DNA from: Lepidodermella squamata
Taxonomy: Eukaryota; Gastrotricha
Direction of reading: 5' to 3'
Length of the DNA: 64,000 nt
NCBI GenBank assembly: GCA_047495785.1
Contig: JBLDXI010000024.1
Location: 1,240,001-1,304,000 of the forward strand
The first letter of the stretch is position 1, and the number at the start of each line of letters is the position of its first letter. Shown piece by piece: positions 11,717-22,978 of the stretch. The notes below the pieces were generated by a model. That model ran no database searches. It worked only from the letters and a program-made list of their open reading frames with translations, and was not told the origin of the DNA. The translations under genes were made by a program, and so were the position numbers.

Positions 11717-11992
11717 ATGAAGATAACATCTTTACTGCTTGCATCCACCCTAATCGTATCTTCGAACTCCGTGACCGCGAGGAGAGCGTCGAATTCGAAT
11801 CCAACTCTGGCTACTTTGAGCAAGATTGATAACCTCGCCCATCGAGTCGACGAGATGACGAAGGATCTTTGCGTCGCATGCTTCAAAGGACACAATCATG
11901 ACTTATTAAAATGTCTTGCCTTCGACTCGGTCTCCAACCGAATCAGAAGGATACGACAACGATGCGATCAATTTGTGTTAAACCGTTATTGA
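11717..11992 (+). CDS. Secreted four-cysteine family member 2 (intronless)
   Basis: A protein of 91 aa. A signal peptide (MKITSLLLASTLIVSSNSVTA) is followed by a short helix-prone segment (LSKIDNLAHRVDEMTKDL) and the cysteine domain CVACFKGHNHDLLKCL, then VSNRIRRIRQRC. Spacing C-x2-C-x10-C-x16-C is exact. It is the most compact member, so the domain plus one upstream helix may be the minimal unit. No intron. An AATAAAC polyadenylation-like signal follows about 40 bp after the stop. Confidence 0.78.
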   Translation: MKITSLLLASTLIVSSNSVTARRASNSNPTLATLSKIDNLAHRVDEMTKDLCVACFKGHNHDLLKCLAFDSVSNRIRRIRQRCDQFVLNRY

Positions 11993-12118
11993 TCTAGCAA
12001 AGCTTATTTCTGAAATGTTCAAATTGTTTAATAAACAATGAGGCATGTTATACACTGCCACAGTATATACCACATCATTAAGCAAATCGGTGGGAGAAGC
12101 AGGTGGGTAATACTTTTA

Positions 12119-12574
12119 TCATAGCATAGCAGCTTCGGAGTAGTGCTTCCAAAACAAACTGTGAACGTTATAATTAGGACAAGCATCACGAATAAGTTTC
12201 AGTCTTGAAAAAATTCTAGTTTCCTTTGTACATTGCGTGGAAATCGCACTGTTTGTCTGAAAGAAATGCGTTAAGGAGGATTATTTTAAACGAAATCCTT
12301 TTACCAAGAAACAGGATGCGCATAGATTTTTCGATAGAGAGTCGACTCGCTTAGCTAGGACGCGGATAATCTTGATTTGATTTGGCAGCTTTTGAGTGGC
12401 GGTAATAGGACTTGTAAGCTCTTTCAGCTTATCCGTAGAGTCTACTATCATCCGAGCCAGGACGTCCTGTTCAAACCGGTGTTGGTCTTCTTTCTTGCCA
12501 ACCCCATGGATAGAGACTGCATTCACAGAAAGAGCACATATACTGATAACAAAGCAGTATGATTCAGCACGCAT
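12119..12574 (-). CDS. Secreted four-cysteine family member 3
   Basis: Exons 12574-12305 and 12256-12119 on the minus strand, a 48-bp GT..AG intron in phase 0, 135 aa. Signal peptide (MRAESYCFVISICALSVNAV), a long pro-region-like segment (FEQDVLARMIVDSTDKL), then LCASCFL at the exon end. Exon 2 gives TNSAISTQC, then TRIFSRLKLIRDAC and a 19-residue tail. Spacing C-x2-C-x10-C-x16-C is kept although F-K is replaced by F-L and the Leu after Cys3 by Thr. The FEQDVLARM segment resembles VEQDLLARM in member 4, so these two are closest relatives. Confidence 0.78.
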
Positions 12575-13009
12575 CGCTCTGTTTCTTCCTGCTGCTAATG
12601 GTCCAAAAAAAACATTTGACGAATGATCACGCTATGTGGATCAAAATTATGCGCGTACGTGGGTGAGATTTGACAGGCGTATTTTTTTTTCATTCAGCGC
12701 ATAGCGCGTAGTGGCCGCGCCTTTCATTAATAGACACATTAACCCTGGTTGTGGCTATATCGATCTATATATTTTTGTGGCACGAGATCTCGAAATTTTG
12801 AAATAATCAGAATAGCACTCTTCAATTATCGATAAACAGATTATTCCCATCTCCATGAAAATCGATAAAAATTCAGCACTCTCATAATTTAATCTAGTTC
12901 TCAAATTAGAGTAATAAAGAAAGTATTAGGCGGAGGTTGATTAAAAACAATTGTATTTTTAGAAAATCTGCTCCCACGCTTTAAGACATGAAATTATAAT
13001 ACCTTACTT

Positions 13010-13503
13010 TTATTTCACTTCACGGTCTGTATAGTGTTCTGATAATATATTTTGTACAGGATAACTAGGACACCAATAACGAATTGTTTTCAAGCGGATG
13101 AAAATTCTCGGCTGTTTCAAGCACTCATGCATAGTTGCATGAAGTTTCAAGTCACCCTAAAAAATAAATAAATCACACTTAAACTTTAATTAAAAGAAAG
13201 CCTTACCTTAAAGCAAGCTACACACATAGATTTAGATATTCTGTTCAGCTTATAAGCTAAACTAAATAGGAACGATCGAGTATACGGGGTAAAGGGGTCA
13301 CTTTCGCTTGGATTTGTCGTTTTCGAGGACACCAACTTTATCGCCTTAGTTGCAGCCAAGGCCATTCTCGCCAACAGATCCTGTTCGACAGTGAGCTGTC
13401 TAGCTGAATTTGGTCCGATGTCGGCAACCGACGCTAGCGGTGATATCGCTTCCGCTACGACAAGATTGAGCGCGAAGACAACTGTGACAGTTGCATAGGT
13501 CAT
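13010..13503 (-). CDS. Secreted four-cysteine family member 4
   Basis: Exons 13503-13207 and 13156-13010 on the minus strand, a 50-bp intron in phase 0, 147 aa. Signal peptide (MTYATVTVVFALNLVVAEA), a pro-region with VEQDLLARMALAATKAI, then MCVACFK at the exon end. Exon 2 continues GDLKLHATMHEC, then RIFIRLKTIRYWC. The second gap is 13 residues rather than 10, the only member with that change. The intron sits after the Lys of C-F-K as in the other split members. The tail runs 22 residues past Cys4. Confidence 0.78.
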
Positions 13504-14001
13504 TTTGGTTAAGCAGTGTAAGCCACTGTTTTGTAAACTATTGAAAAGATATCATCGCACCTACCATATGGATTAACAGTTTCCGTTAACAATTATGCGC
13601 TTTTGATAGGAAGATGGCCCCTGCTATGCCCACTCTACGGCCAACTATTCCCATATATCCTGATTGCCTGCAATGCTCCCTCGTGGGTTGTAATGCACGC
13701 GCGCTGATATCTATTAGGCTTTACTTGAGTTTGCGATTATTGACGATGAGGAATGCGTTAAGTAAAACGCCTCTGCCGCTACTCCCATGGGGCAAGAGCT
13801 TTAAGTTCGATAAGCTTTTTATGCGCAAAAGATTTGCGAAGATTTGTTGACAGTCTAAACATAAAACGATCAGGTTATTTTAAAATTCAGCTAGTGATTT
13901 TGAGTGTTTCAAAAATAACTTTGATCTAATACCAAAATTAGAACGCTCCAATGTTTACGCTATGAGTAACATGGACGATACTTTATTCCACAGGAGAAAA
14001 A

Positions 14002-14196
14002 TTATATTCTATAATGGACACCAGACCCGTTAGATGAGAATGTAATCACCATGCAATCACCAATCTTGCGATTTCTGAGACAAAAGGAAGAGGACTCCAG
14101 AATTTCCATCATATGGCCATCTTGGTAAATCCTAATTGACCACTGAGCTTGACCCACAGCTATCAGAATAAGTATAAGTCGTAAGATTTGGAGCAA
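14002..14196 (-). CDS. Possible small secreted protein
   Basis: A short open frame of 64 codons with a clear hydrophobic leader ending in GQAQ, then a polar segment with two cysteines. It lies within the cluster of secreted four-cysteine genes but does not match their pattern. It may be an exon of a longer gene or chance. Confidence 0.25.
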   Translation of the reverse strand: MLQILRLILILIAVGQAQWSIRIYQDGHMMEILESSSFCLRNRKIGDCMVITFSSNGSGVHYRI

Positions 14197-15710
14197 AATT
14201 GGAGCTGTTATGAAAAAGAGTGAACAATTATTGTTCAGTGAAATTCATGATTCTGTGATAAGTTGAATACCTCATCTACGTGTAGCGCAGCTTTGAACCA
14301 TCTAAATCACTGGTATTTTCCCTTAATTTATACAGCTATTTCATCTAAAACAAAAATCTAGTGACCATAAGTAATTTGATTAAATTGCGATTAAGACGTG
14401 GCCCCACAATTCCTAAATTGCCCTTTGCTGAAAGGTGGTCTGCAGTCTGGATCAGCAATTAGATGAAATGTGACGATTTCTAACAAGCTTCGAGACAAAT
14501 CAGGAAGATGAGTGCAGGAATAACTGTTGAAATTTGAAACGAGAAAAAATGTGAAAGCTTTTCGCGAGATCACATTGCTGCATGCTTTCTTCCGAATAGA
14601 GATGGAATTCGAAATTCCGCACCTCGTCACTTGCACATTTCGCTTATTAATTAATTTTAACTGATAGTTTGCAAATTCTTCCTAAATTTTTTGATAACTC
14701 ACGTGAATTTAGAAAAGTTCTCAAGAAAAGGTGACACAGCGATCGGAAATATGCCCACCTCCTTTTGCCTTAAAATGTCTTAAAAAGGCTTTTTGCGGTT
14801 ATGCGGCTTAGCTCGAGTAACATGGCTTCTCCCGAAATAAGCATCGTTACGATGTTATAACTGAAATTAGTCGAATGGCACGTCAAGATTTTATTTTGCA
14901 GCCTCCGTCTCTTGACGTGGTGATTAATCGAGTTGAAAATCAGTAGGAATTAGGCATTCGTTCAATGCTTTGTTTCACGCCTGAATCGTAGACGGAAATA
15001 CGTAGATATTTCGGCTAATTTTTGCCGGCTCGAGTTCACTTAAGACAAATAGGACCCAAGTTCTCGCAAAACTCTTCTTCGGTCTACGGATTTCCGACGG
15101 GGCAGCATAAGAAAATTTCTGTATTAATATGTGTATTAATAAGTAATATTCTCAGCATTACAGGTAGTCAGGATGTGGCTTTGTCGAAATAGCCAGTAAC
15201 TGCTCCAGTTTTAGGATAATATAGTTTCGATTGATTTCGATATTCCAGCGTTTTTCAAGATCTTTGGCCCGGATAAAGGAAAGTTTTAATTAATCCAACA
15301 AATTTTACACCTGCAGGTTTCAGTCCCGTAGCTAGAGAGATTTTCAATTCTATAGCGTTATTGCCGTATGAAGGTTCAACAAGATTCTCTAACGGTAGGC
15401 TGGGTGATTCACCATGATGTCGCTTGGCTGATTGGCTACGCGTTAGCACGAAACAGGAGTCGCCCGAGCATTCAACTTCGTTGTGATCGTGCTGAGATGT
15501 TATAGTAAAATGTCCCTGTTATCAGATAATTGATTAGTGCCCATCGACATTTCACCACTTTCAAACATCACCTCAACTAGAGTTAGCTTGTGTTGACTTA
15601 TCGCCTAGTACGTGACTGCTACTTTAGCTGAGCCCGTTAGTGTCCATCACGGACTTGGACAAACTTTCACCGCCTATTCAAGACTCCAATTTGCGCTTAC
15701 CCTATTTCGA

Positions 15711-15805
15711 CTGATAGGCTAGCGCAGTGGGTTAGGGTTGTGGGCTTACTCATTTAATTGTGGGATGCTTGAATGAGAGATCGTGGTTCAACATCCGTGT
15801 GTGAG
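15711..15805 (+). repeat. tRNA-like sequence, possible SINE head
   Basis: An A-box-like string (TAGCGCAGTGGGTTAG, from 15719) is followed about 50 bp later by a B-box-like string (GTGGTTCAACATCC, 15783-15796). I could not fold a clean acceptor stem, so a tRNA pseudogene or tRNA-derived SINE is more likely than a working tRNA. Confidence 0.25.
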
Positions 15806-16880
15806 CTCCCTATTGCTTGGATAGTGCAATCCAGACAGATCGGCCACTGAAGTTTTTGACGCGCAATTCAAGGAAGACGGAAATACCTTTTGCAAAATTA
15901 TACTTTATACATGCTGTCTGAATTTTGCCGCGAGGTAGGTTGTTTAGGACAGTTTCAAGTTTAGACTTTAGACAGACGTCGAGGTATTTCCCCTGGGGGA
16001 TTGCTTCCTTGTACAAATCGAGGTGTATTAAGAGAGGGGCGTGTCCATAATTGCCGAATATTGTTACCACGCACGTCAAGGGATTAAGCATTTGGCACCG
16101 TCCATTACGTCACCTCGCAGTTGTGATGTGCCTCTCTTTATTGTAGGCGTTTCACACACAAGTTATATCTATCGCCGATAATGGCGTCATATTCTTTAGC
16201 AGCTGGTTGTCAGTTTAACAGATTTTAAGCTGCGATTCATTAGCATTGAAAGTAAAAAGAAGAGGTGGCTAGGGCGAGCTTCGAGGCAAGCTAACATCGT
16301 AAAATTTGACCGTCCGCCTTAATTAACATTTGTCCAAGTTTTGCGGTTTTTAGGGTTCAAAAAGCACAGCTTGTCCACGATCACGAGTTGAAAATAATTG
16401 AATATATCTGCAAAGGAAAATGTCCTGTAACTGATTAACTACATCATTTGTCCGTTTTTTCCAAGTCTTCCCAAACTCTATTTGTCATGGCGAATTTCCA
16501 TTTGATGATAAGGAACATTTCTATCGCCTGACTATGGCTATTACGTGGCAATGTGCAATAATTCCAACCTATCAATCAGTCGCAATAAAAATTGACAGTG
16601 CGACAACGGCGATTATCAAATAGGCAGAACGAATAAGGACACATAACACCTGGCTCTTCCACTAACTACGTACATCTCCGCGAATGAGGTCCGTTTTCAA
16701 TTAAAATGGCAGAAATAGAACACACGTGGAAACTTCGTGCCTTGTCTCTTGCTAAACCATTGACGAGGAAGTATCTCATTTTTTAATTGTTTATTATTGA
16801 AATTTGCGCGATATTCCGAGGAGTGCAGCTGATAGCTGAAAGGTAATTGTAGAGGTAACAGAAATGATGATAAACAAAAG

Positions 16881-17247
16881 TCAGATATCAGTTCCTGACT
16901 CTGTTGGCACCTGCGTTAGACTTCGAAGAAGATTCTTCAGAACAGCCTTGTTATTACAGGCATGATTCTGCTTGAGTATCAAAGAGACGCGGCGTTTAAT
17001 GCTCGGTTCGCCCAGGCAAGTTAGCATTGACGCCCATTTACCCTGAAGAAAACGCAAGAATAAAAATTCGAATGAAAGAAATCGTATTTCGAAAAGTTAC
17101 CTTAAGGCACGTGACACATATTTTATTAGCCATTTCGTTGAATCTGCTTTGGCGTTGAGTTGTGGAAGCCTCTTTGTTCACCGAAGATGTGAAGACTTCC
17201 GCCAATAACAGGAAGGCCAGGGAAAGCACAAGTATCAGTGTTGCCAT
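16881..17247 (-). CDS. Secreted four-cysteine family member 5
   Basis: Exons 17247-17101 and 17042-16881 on the minus strand, a 58-bp intron in phase 0, 102 aa. I use the ATG at 17247 because it begins a clean signal peptide (MATLILVLSLAFLLLAEVF); the longer open frame upstream looks like leader. Exon 1 ends ICVTCLK and exon 2 continues GKWASMLTCL, then IKRRVSLILKQNHAC. Spacing is C-x2-C-x10-C-x19-C; the three extra residues before Cys4 are shared only with member 6, its closest relative. Confidence 0.75.
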
Positions 17248-17976
17248 GATAAAACCGCAACTATAAAAAACAGTAAATCCCGTAAAAGCATCTCCTTTCA
17301 CTTCTATACTGTTGGTTTTAATCAGTGACTTTTGACCAATATTCATGCAGCAGGAGAAATGAAACGTTCATTTCGTATGACTTGGTAAATCTGATTAATT
17401 TCATCGCGGACACCTAGGAGACTTAATACCAGTGACAACATGACTGTTGGCTAATTAATTAGTAGTGACACGTCAATCAAACGAAAGGGTGTTTTTTCGG
17501 CTAAAAAAACCGACGACCTTGGATGGGCAAACCTGATGCAATTTTCGCTCCTCTATCCCAATTCTACGACAGTGATGGTGTTTCGGTTAAGGACAATAAT
17601 CCTGAATCCTTGAGATGTTAAAAAGAGAAAAAATTGGTGATTTTATGTAGCGCATCTTGTTTTGATATGCGCGAGAGGCCATGGATGACCAGAGGGCGTC
17701 AAATAAAAGCATCGCGCAATCTCTCTCAGGTGCAACTTTCTCCGCTTTTAATTTGTTTGTCAATTCGGTCCCCGCAGGGGCCTTGCAGAGTCCACTCAAC
17801 TTCGCTTTACTCACTTGATTTCTCGCACTCTTGGGATTGCTGGCGATTTTTGACAACGCATAATTTGAATCATGTGATAACACTTCATATGAGTCAATCG
17901 CTTCAATTTACTATGTTTTTCGTCAACAGTATTGAAATTTAAGAGTCAGAAGATTTGAAAAATGTAGAAAAAAAAA

Positions 17977-18338
17977 TCAGAGTTTGTATTTCACAATTTC
18001 CAACAACTTAGTGAATTCCCTGCGCTTACACGTCCGCTTATGCGATTCGATGACCAGTATCCTCCCGGCGATGTCTGGCTGGTTTAGGCACATTAGCATT
18101 GTCGGCCAATCACCCTGAATCGTAACATATAACTAAAATTTGATTTAGTCAGTGGTATAAAGCCACAAACCTGTAAGCATTTCACACAAATTCGATTCGC
18201 AGTTTCGCTTAATTGCTTCGCCAATCCTCGGATGAATTTCACCAACTCGCCCGTTGGTCTTGCTGGCGGCTGGGTCGTTTGAGCCTCGGTCAGTAGGAAT
18301 AACGCAAGACTCGAAAATATGACTATCAAAGCATGCAT
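17977..18338 (-). CDS. Secreted four-cysteine family member 6
   Basis: Exons 18338-18171 and 18114-17977 on the minus strand, a 56-bp intron in phase 0, 101 aa. Signal peptide MHALIVIFSSLALFLLTEAQ, a short Pro/Thr linker, then ICVKCLQ at the exon end. Exon 2 gives GDWPTMLMCL, then IAGRILVIESHKRTC. Spacing C-x2-C-x10-C-x19-C as in member 5, with a tail of 16 residues. It lies about 320 bp downstream of channel gene A, on the same strand. Confidence 0.75.
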
Positions 18339-18657
18339 TCTAGAAAATATGATTATTGCATATGAATTCCGTTTTCCTCACAAAAAAGAGAACTACGTCA
18401 TCGGACACGTCAATTACGATGAGAGGGCCTAGAGTGGTTATATTTACAGCGTTTCCATCGCTCCTAATAAATCACGTATAGCGAAAAAATAACGGGAAGG
18501 TTCACACTTTATCAGGAAGCTGCAATTGATGCTCTTACTGTGTTTTGCACTTACGCCATAATTTAGAAAGCTGAATGGTCGTCAAGGCAGTAAGTAGGTG
18601 GATGTATTCGTAGGCAATAAATAAGTTGCGTGCAATCGATTTTACTACAATGCATAT

Positions 18658-19851
18658 TTACTGATCATTGCCACTCAACATAGTAATCAAGCATGCTACA
18701 GAGAAGATAATAACGGCTGAGGCTAGAGAACTGAAAAATGCCAAGTCCACCAAACGACAAAGTCGAATTTTGCCGTACAAAATGCTAACTTTTCGCTCAG
18801 TGTACGCCTGATTAGAATCACAAATAGCACAAATGACAGCAGCATAACACGTGATAAGCATAGCTGCTAGGATTTGGCTGAAAATTAAGTCGGACAGCAT
18901 GATGTTGCACGGGGTTTTCGGTATGTTTGCCAGCACTTGAGTTTGAGCGACAGTGAATGCCAGGAGGACAGTTACCGCGAAACTCGGGCGATCATTTGCA
19001 TCAGGCGGTATTAGCCCGGTAGCAAATTGAACGATCAACAACACGAAGCAAGGTGCCACAACATTCAATCCGTAATAGAATGGCTCGCGTTTTATCACGT
19101 AGCTAAATTCGATTACGTGGCTATTTGAAGACGTGAAATTAGTCACTTGAAAACTGCCCCAGTTACGCATGAGTTGCCATCCCAAGTTCTTTGAGATGGC
19201 CTCTGAAAACACAGAAGTTTCCACCGCTGTTATGTTGATAGCAGTATCCGGGAGCCATACGCCGAAAAACATTCTACAGAGCTGCTGGTCGAAAGGAAAG
19301 TGCTCGAAGCTCATGTCACAGTAATGCGAAAAAATTCCAGCATAGCTGTATTGCACTACCCCTTCCAACGGGAAAGCCGTGATTGCTACAGCCGTATGTT
19401 CTGATAGGCCGAAATCGTCGCAACTGATAAGTTGAATAATTAGAAATCAAACATTATTACATCAGCTTTCAATTAACCTATTTTCGTGCACTATGCCAGG
19501 CCTCCAGTATTCGGAAGTTTCCAGAATATTCCAAAATTCTGGAACCACTCTGGTTTGCCTATAGCGATGAGCGGCTTCCTTCACGCAATCGACGTGGAAT
19601 CGAATGAGCAATAATCCGTTCAGCGATATCGATTCTTGAAGGTCATCTACGTCGTTGAACCGAAAGTACTCCAAATGAACTTCAGTTGGAATCCGGCTGT
19701 CAGATGAGTTCAAGTATTCATTGGGATGAGTTGCTCCTGGAACAAAATTGCATTCAGTAAAAATCAGCGTTCGAATATCGTCATCTCTGCTGATAGCGAA
19801 AACGACCTCGCTTAAAGCGACAATGGAAAAGACAATTTCGAGAAAATTCAT
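18658..19851 (-). CDS. Cys-loop ligand-gated ion channel subunit A
   Basis: Exons 19851-19478 and 19423-18658 on the minus strand, a 54-bp intron in phase 2, 379 aa. Signal peptide, extracellular domain with W-R-P (EYWRPGIVHEN), a Cys-loop of C-x13-C (CDMSFEHFPFDQQLC), then four membrane helices. The pore-lining region reads IPPDANDRPSFAV and the M2-M3 loop IPKTP. The M3-M4 loop is only about 20 residues, much shorter than in most animal receptors. No vicinal cysteine pair of a nicotinic alpha subunit is seen, and the anion-channel Pro-Ala-Arg motif before M2 is absent, so ligand and ion cannot be read. I chose the ATG at 19851 because it starts the signal peptide, as in gene B. Nearly identical to gene B. 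Confidence 0.9.
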
Positions 19852-20040
19852 TTTCTGCACTGCGCTGCCATTTTTATTACGAGTCTGGGGGCTGCTGATC
19901 AAACATGAGATCACGAGTCAGACACTGATTCATTTTTTATTAACAATAGGTAAATAATTGCTAGCGAACCCGGATATGAATTACACAACCTATACAGTCA
20001 CGTGCGAGACTGCTAAAGATTTTTGTCGATTAATTGAATT

Positions 20041-20215
20041 TTTCAAGTCAGCGGCGTCATGTTAACTCAAATCAGCGACACGGTGTAGATGAAAACAATA
20101 GAACAGCGAGCATGCTGAAGAAAATGATATCAGTGCATATGAAAATACGAAGACTTTTCTTGACAGGTCTACAGGTTTTGTTGCTTCTGTCACCAAATAT
20201 TCGCTGATGAGTCGA
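20041..20215 (-). pseudogene. Relic of a Cys-loop channel 3' end
   Basis: This stretch matches the last part of channel gene C (about 22985-23150), including GTGTAGATGAAAACAATA and AGCATGCTGAAGAAAATG with one change. A two-base insertion after AACAATA breaks the frame and the match fades upstream. It lies at the position relative to gene A that gene C takes relative to gene B, so it is the remnant of a duplicated copy of C. Confidence 0.75.
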
Positions 20216-21603
20216 CTCTCGCTAAAATGTTCGCAATAAGTTCGACTTTTGCTTTGCTGCTCGTTACAGTCCCACCACCGCTTGATCTCAAACTCGAGAT
20301 GCCCTGCTTGCGCCGTCTTTTGTTCCGCAACTTATAGGTACGCAGCAACCTATAAAAGTTCGGATTATATAAAACTATCGCTTTTGCCTTGGAATGGCTC
20401 GCAGTCTTTACGGTTCTCATCAGCAATTAGACCAATAGTTAGATTGAGTGTATACTCCGGTTAAGAGCGCAAGCGGTTTTCGAGAAGAGCTGTTGCTGTT
20501 GAGGTCGGAATCGTTTCAGAGGCTGTGAACTCTTGGTTTGAGTCTTGGTTTGGGATTTTCTCGCTCCGATCTTCCACCAGTTTGCCAATTCGTAATGCAG
20601 CTGACTCTCAGCTTCGTAAACGGTAAAGCTTTTTAACAGCGCTGTTCAAGCTCACTTATCCTAGCGCGGCGATTCAAATGAAGAGCAGGGATAGCGTAAG
20701 GGCAGTTATTTTGAAAAACCTGTAATTGGACGAGTTGTGCCTTGGCCTCGGACGCGATTGCAACAAACCAAAAAGTGGTGAACAAACGAACAAAGGCAAG
20801 ATTGGCGGGGCGGCGCCATCGGTGAGACCAACTGGGGCGGCTTACGACTAACGACAGAGCAGAAACATTAAAGATCTGTCCATACCTTGCACAGCATCCA
20901 TATCGATTTTCCCAGCACGCGAAGAATCGAACCGACGACAGTGCCTCCAAGCTCCGAGATCGAGCCTTACGCTGGGAGGTCGACGGGAGAAACGACAACT
21001 TCACTCCTCAAGACGTTGCCGGCACATACAGGCCACGCGGCGATTAAATTCAGGCTGAACGTGCCCCTCGACTTTTGCGAACGTGCACCTGAACCGACAA
21101 CCGTCAGATGTCAGATCGCTGGCATAAGCATTAAAATTCCCTGCCAGGAGAGCTGGTTAACCTGAGGAGGTCGCTTGAGAACGTAGGCAATGAGTAGGAC
21201 GACTTCGGCGAACCTTGCGGTGCGCCGCCGCACTGCAAACGGCCTCATTTCAGTCATGTAAAATGTAACGCGATTTGTCTCCTGAGCCGCCTTTTAGATG
21301 ACCCTGAAGAGGAATACCGCCCCTCCAACGAAGCGTATTGCTAATGCCGTCCTGCATGTGGGCCTTCACCGTCTTCAATTTGTCAATTTCCTCCAGCACT
21401 GATGTGGTCGCAAAATGTCGCAAAACGATGGGCGTGAAAAGTCGGTTTCGAACTCTTTGGGCTTCACACTATGACCGCAAGCCAGTCATTCGGTAGAATG
21501 AGTGTAGAGTTCATCTGCTAACTATATCTTTTGATGTTGATGAATAATTAGCAAAGCATGTATTCGTAGGCAATGAATTGGGTTAAATCGATTTCCGTAC
21601 CAT
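20216..21603. other. Spacer between channel genes
   Basis: No gene supported. The last part before gene B (about 21553-21600, GCATGTATTCGTAGGCAAT) repeats the sequence just past the stop of gene A (about 18600-18650), so it belongs to the duplicated block. Confidence 0.45.
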
Positions 21604-22793
21604 TTATTGGTCGTTATCATTCATCATAGTAATCAAGCAAACCGCAGAGAACACAATTACAATTATAGCAAGGCTACCGAAAAACACCACGTCAACCAAA
21701 CGGCAAAGTCTGATTTTGCCGAACAGAATTTTAACTTTTCGTTCAGTGTACGCCTTGTGAGAATCACAAATAGTGCAAATGGTAGCAGTGTAACACGTGA
21801 TGAGCATAGCTGCTAGGATTTGGCTGAAAATTAAGTCGGACAGCATGATGTTGCACGGGGTTTTCGGTATGTTTGCCAACACTTGAGTTTGAGCGACAGT
21901 GAATGCCAGGAGGACAGTTACCGCGAAACCCGGACGGTCATTTGCATCAGGCGGTATTAGCCCGGTAGCAAATTGAACGATCAACAACACGAAGCAAGGT
22001 GCCACAACGTTGAATCCGTAATAGAATGGCTCGCGTTTTATCACGTAGGCAAATTCTATAATATGACTAGTCGTAGACGTAAAATTAACCACGAGGAATG
22101 TGCCGCTGTGGCGCTGAAGTTGCCACCCCAAATTCTTTGAGATAGCTTCCGATGTAGCCGAAGTTCCCACCGCTGTTATGTTGATAGCAGTGTCCGGGAG
22201 CCATAAACCGAAAATCATTCTACACAGTTGTTGATCGAAGGGAAAGTGCTCGAAACTCATGTCACAGTAATGCGAGAAAATCCCAGAATAGCTGTATTGC
22301 ACTACCCCTTCCAAGGGGAAAGCTGTTATTGCTAGGTTTGTGTATTCTGACAGGTCGAAATCGTTGCAACTGAAAAGCCGAATCGTCAGAAATAAAGCGA
22401 AATATCAATTATAATAAACCTGTTTTCATGAACTATGCCAGGCCGCCAGTAATCGGAAGTTTCAAGAATTGTCCAAAACTCTGGAACCACCCTGGTTTCC
22501 CTATACCTATTAGCCGCTTCCTTCACGCAGTCGAAGTTGAATCGAATGAGTAACAATGCGTTCATCGTGACAGATTCTTGAAGGTCATCCACGTCATTGA
22601 AACGAGAAAACTCCAAATGAACTTCAGTTGGAATCCGGCTATCCGATGTGTTCAAGTATTCATTTGGATGCGTGGCCCCCGGCACAAAGTTGCATTCAGT
22701 CAAAATGAGCGTTCGAATATCGTCATCTCTGCTGATAGCGAAACCGACCTCAATCAAAGCGGCAGTGATAACAAACTTTGTGAGAAAATTCAT
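21604..22793 (-). CDS. Cys-loop ligand-gated ion channel subunit B
   Basis: Exons 22793-22420 and 22369-21604 on the minus strand, phase-2 intron, 379 aa. Exon lengths (374 and 766 bp) are identical to gene A. Same layout: signal peptide, CDMSFEHFPFDQQLC Cys-loop, IPPDANDRPGFAV at the start of M2, IPKTP in the M2-M3 loop, short M3-M4 loop. Differences from A cluster in the extracellular part between the Cys-loop and M1 (for example VGTSATSEA and LVVNFTST), where the back of the ligand pocket lies; this could mean different ligand sensitivity (inference). Confidence 0.9.
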
Positions 22794-22978
22794 TTTTTTG
22801 CTCTGCGAGGATATTTTTTATGTTTTACTGCGATACATGCGGCGGCTGATCAAACATGAGATCACGAGATTAACTGGTGATTCATTTTTTATTATCACCG
22901 GGTAAATAAATAATGGCAAAGTACGGATATGAGTTAGTCTGCCGGTATACATGTGCGAATGTCAATTTATTGCTTTTT

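Larger units (their letters stand above)
13504..16880. other. Intergenic, no firm gene
   Basis: On the minus strand, 14002-14196 could encode a 64-residue secreted protein with a strong signal peptide (MLQILRLILILIAVGQA) but lacking the family cysteines; I rate it low and list it separately. A tRNA-like sequence lies at 15711-15805. Otherwise nothing supported. Confidence 0.4.

Noticed and set aside
20249-21165. Several open frames between channels A and B
   Set aside because: No channel motifs and no splice logic; low-complexity Arg/Ser/Pro translations.
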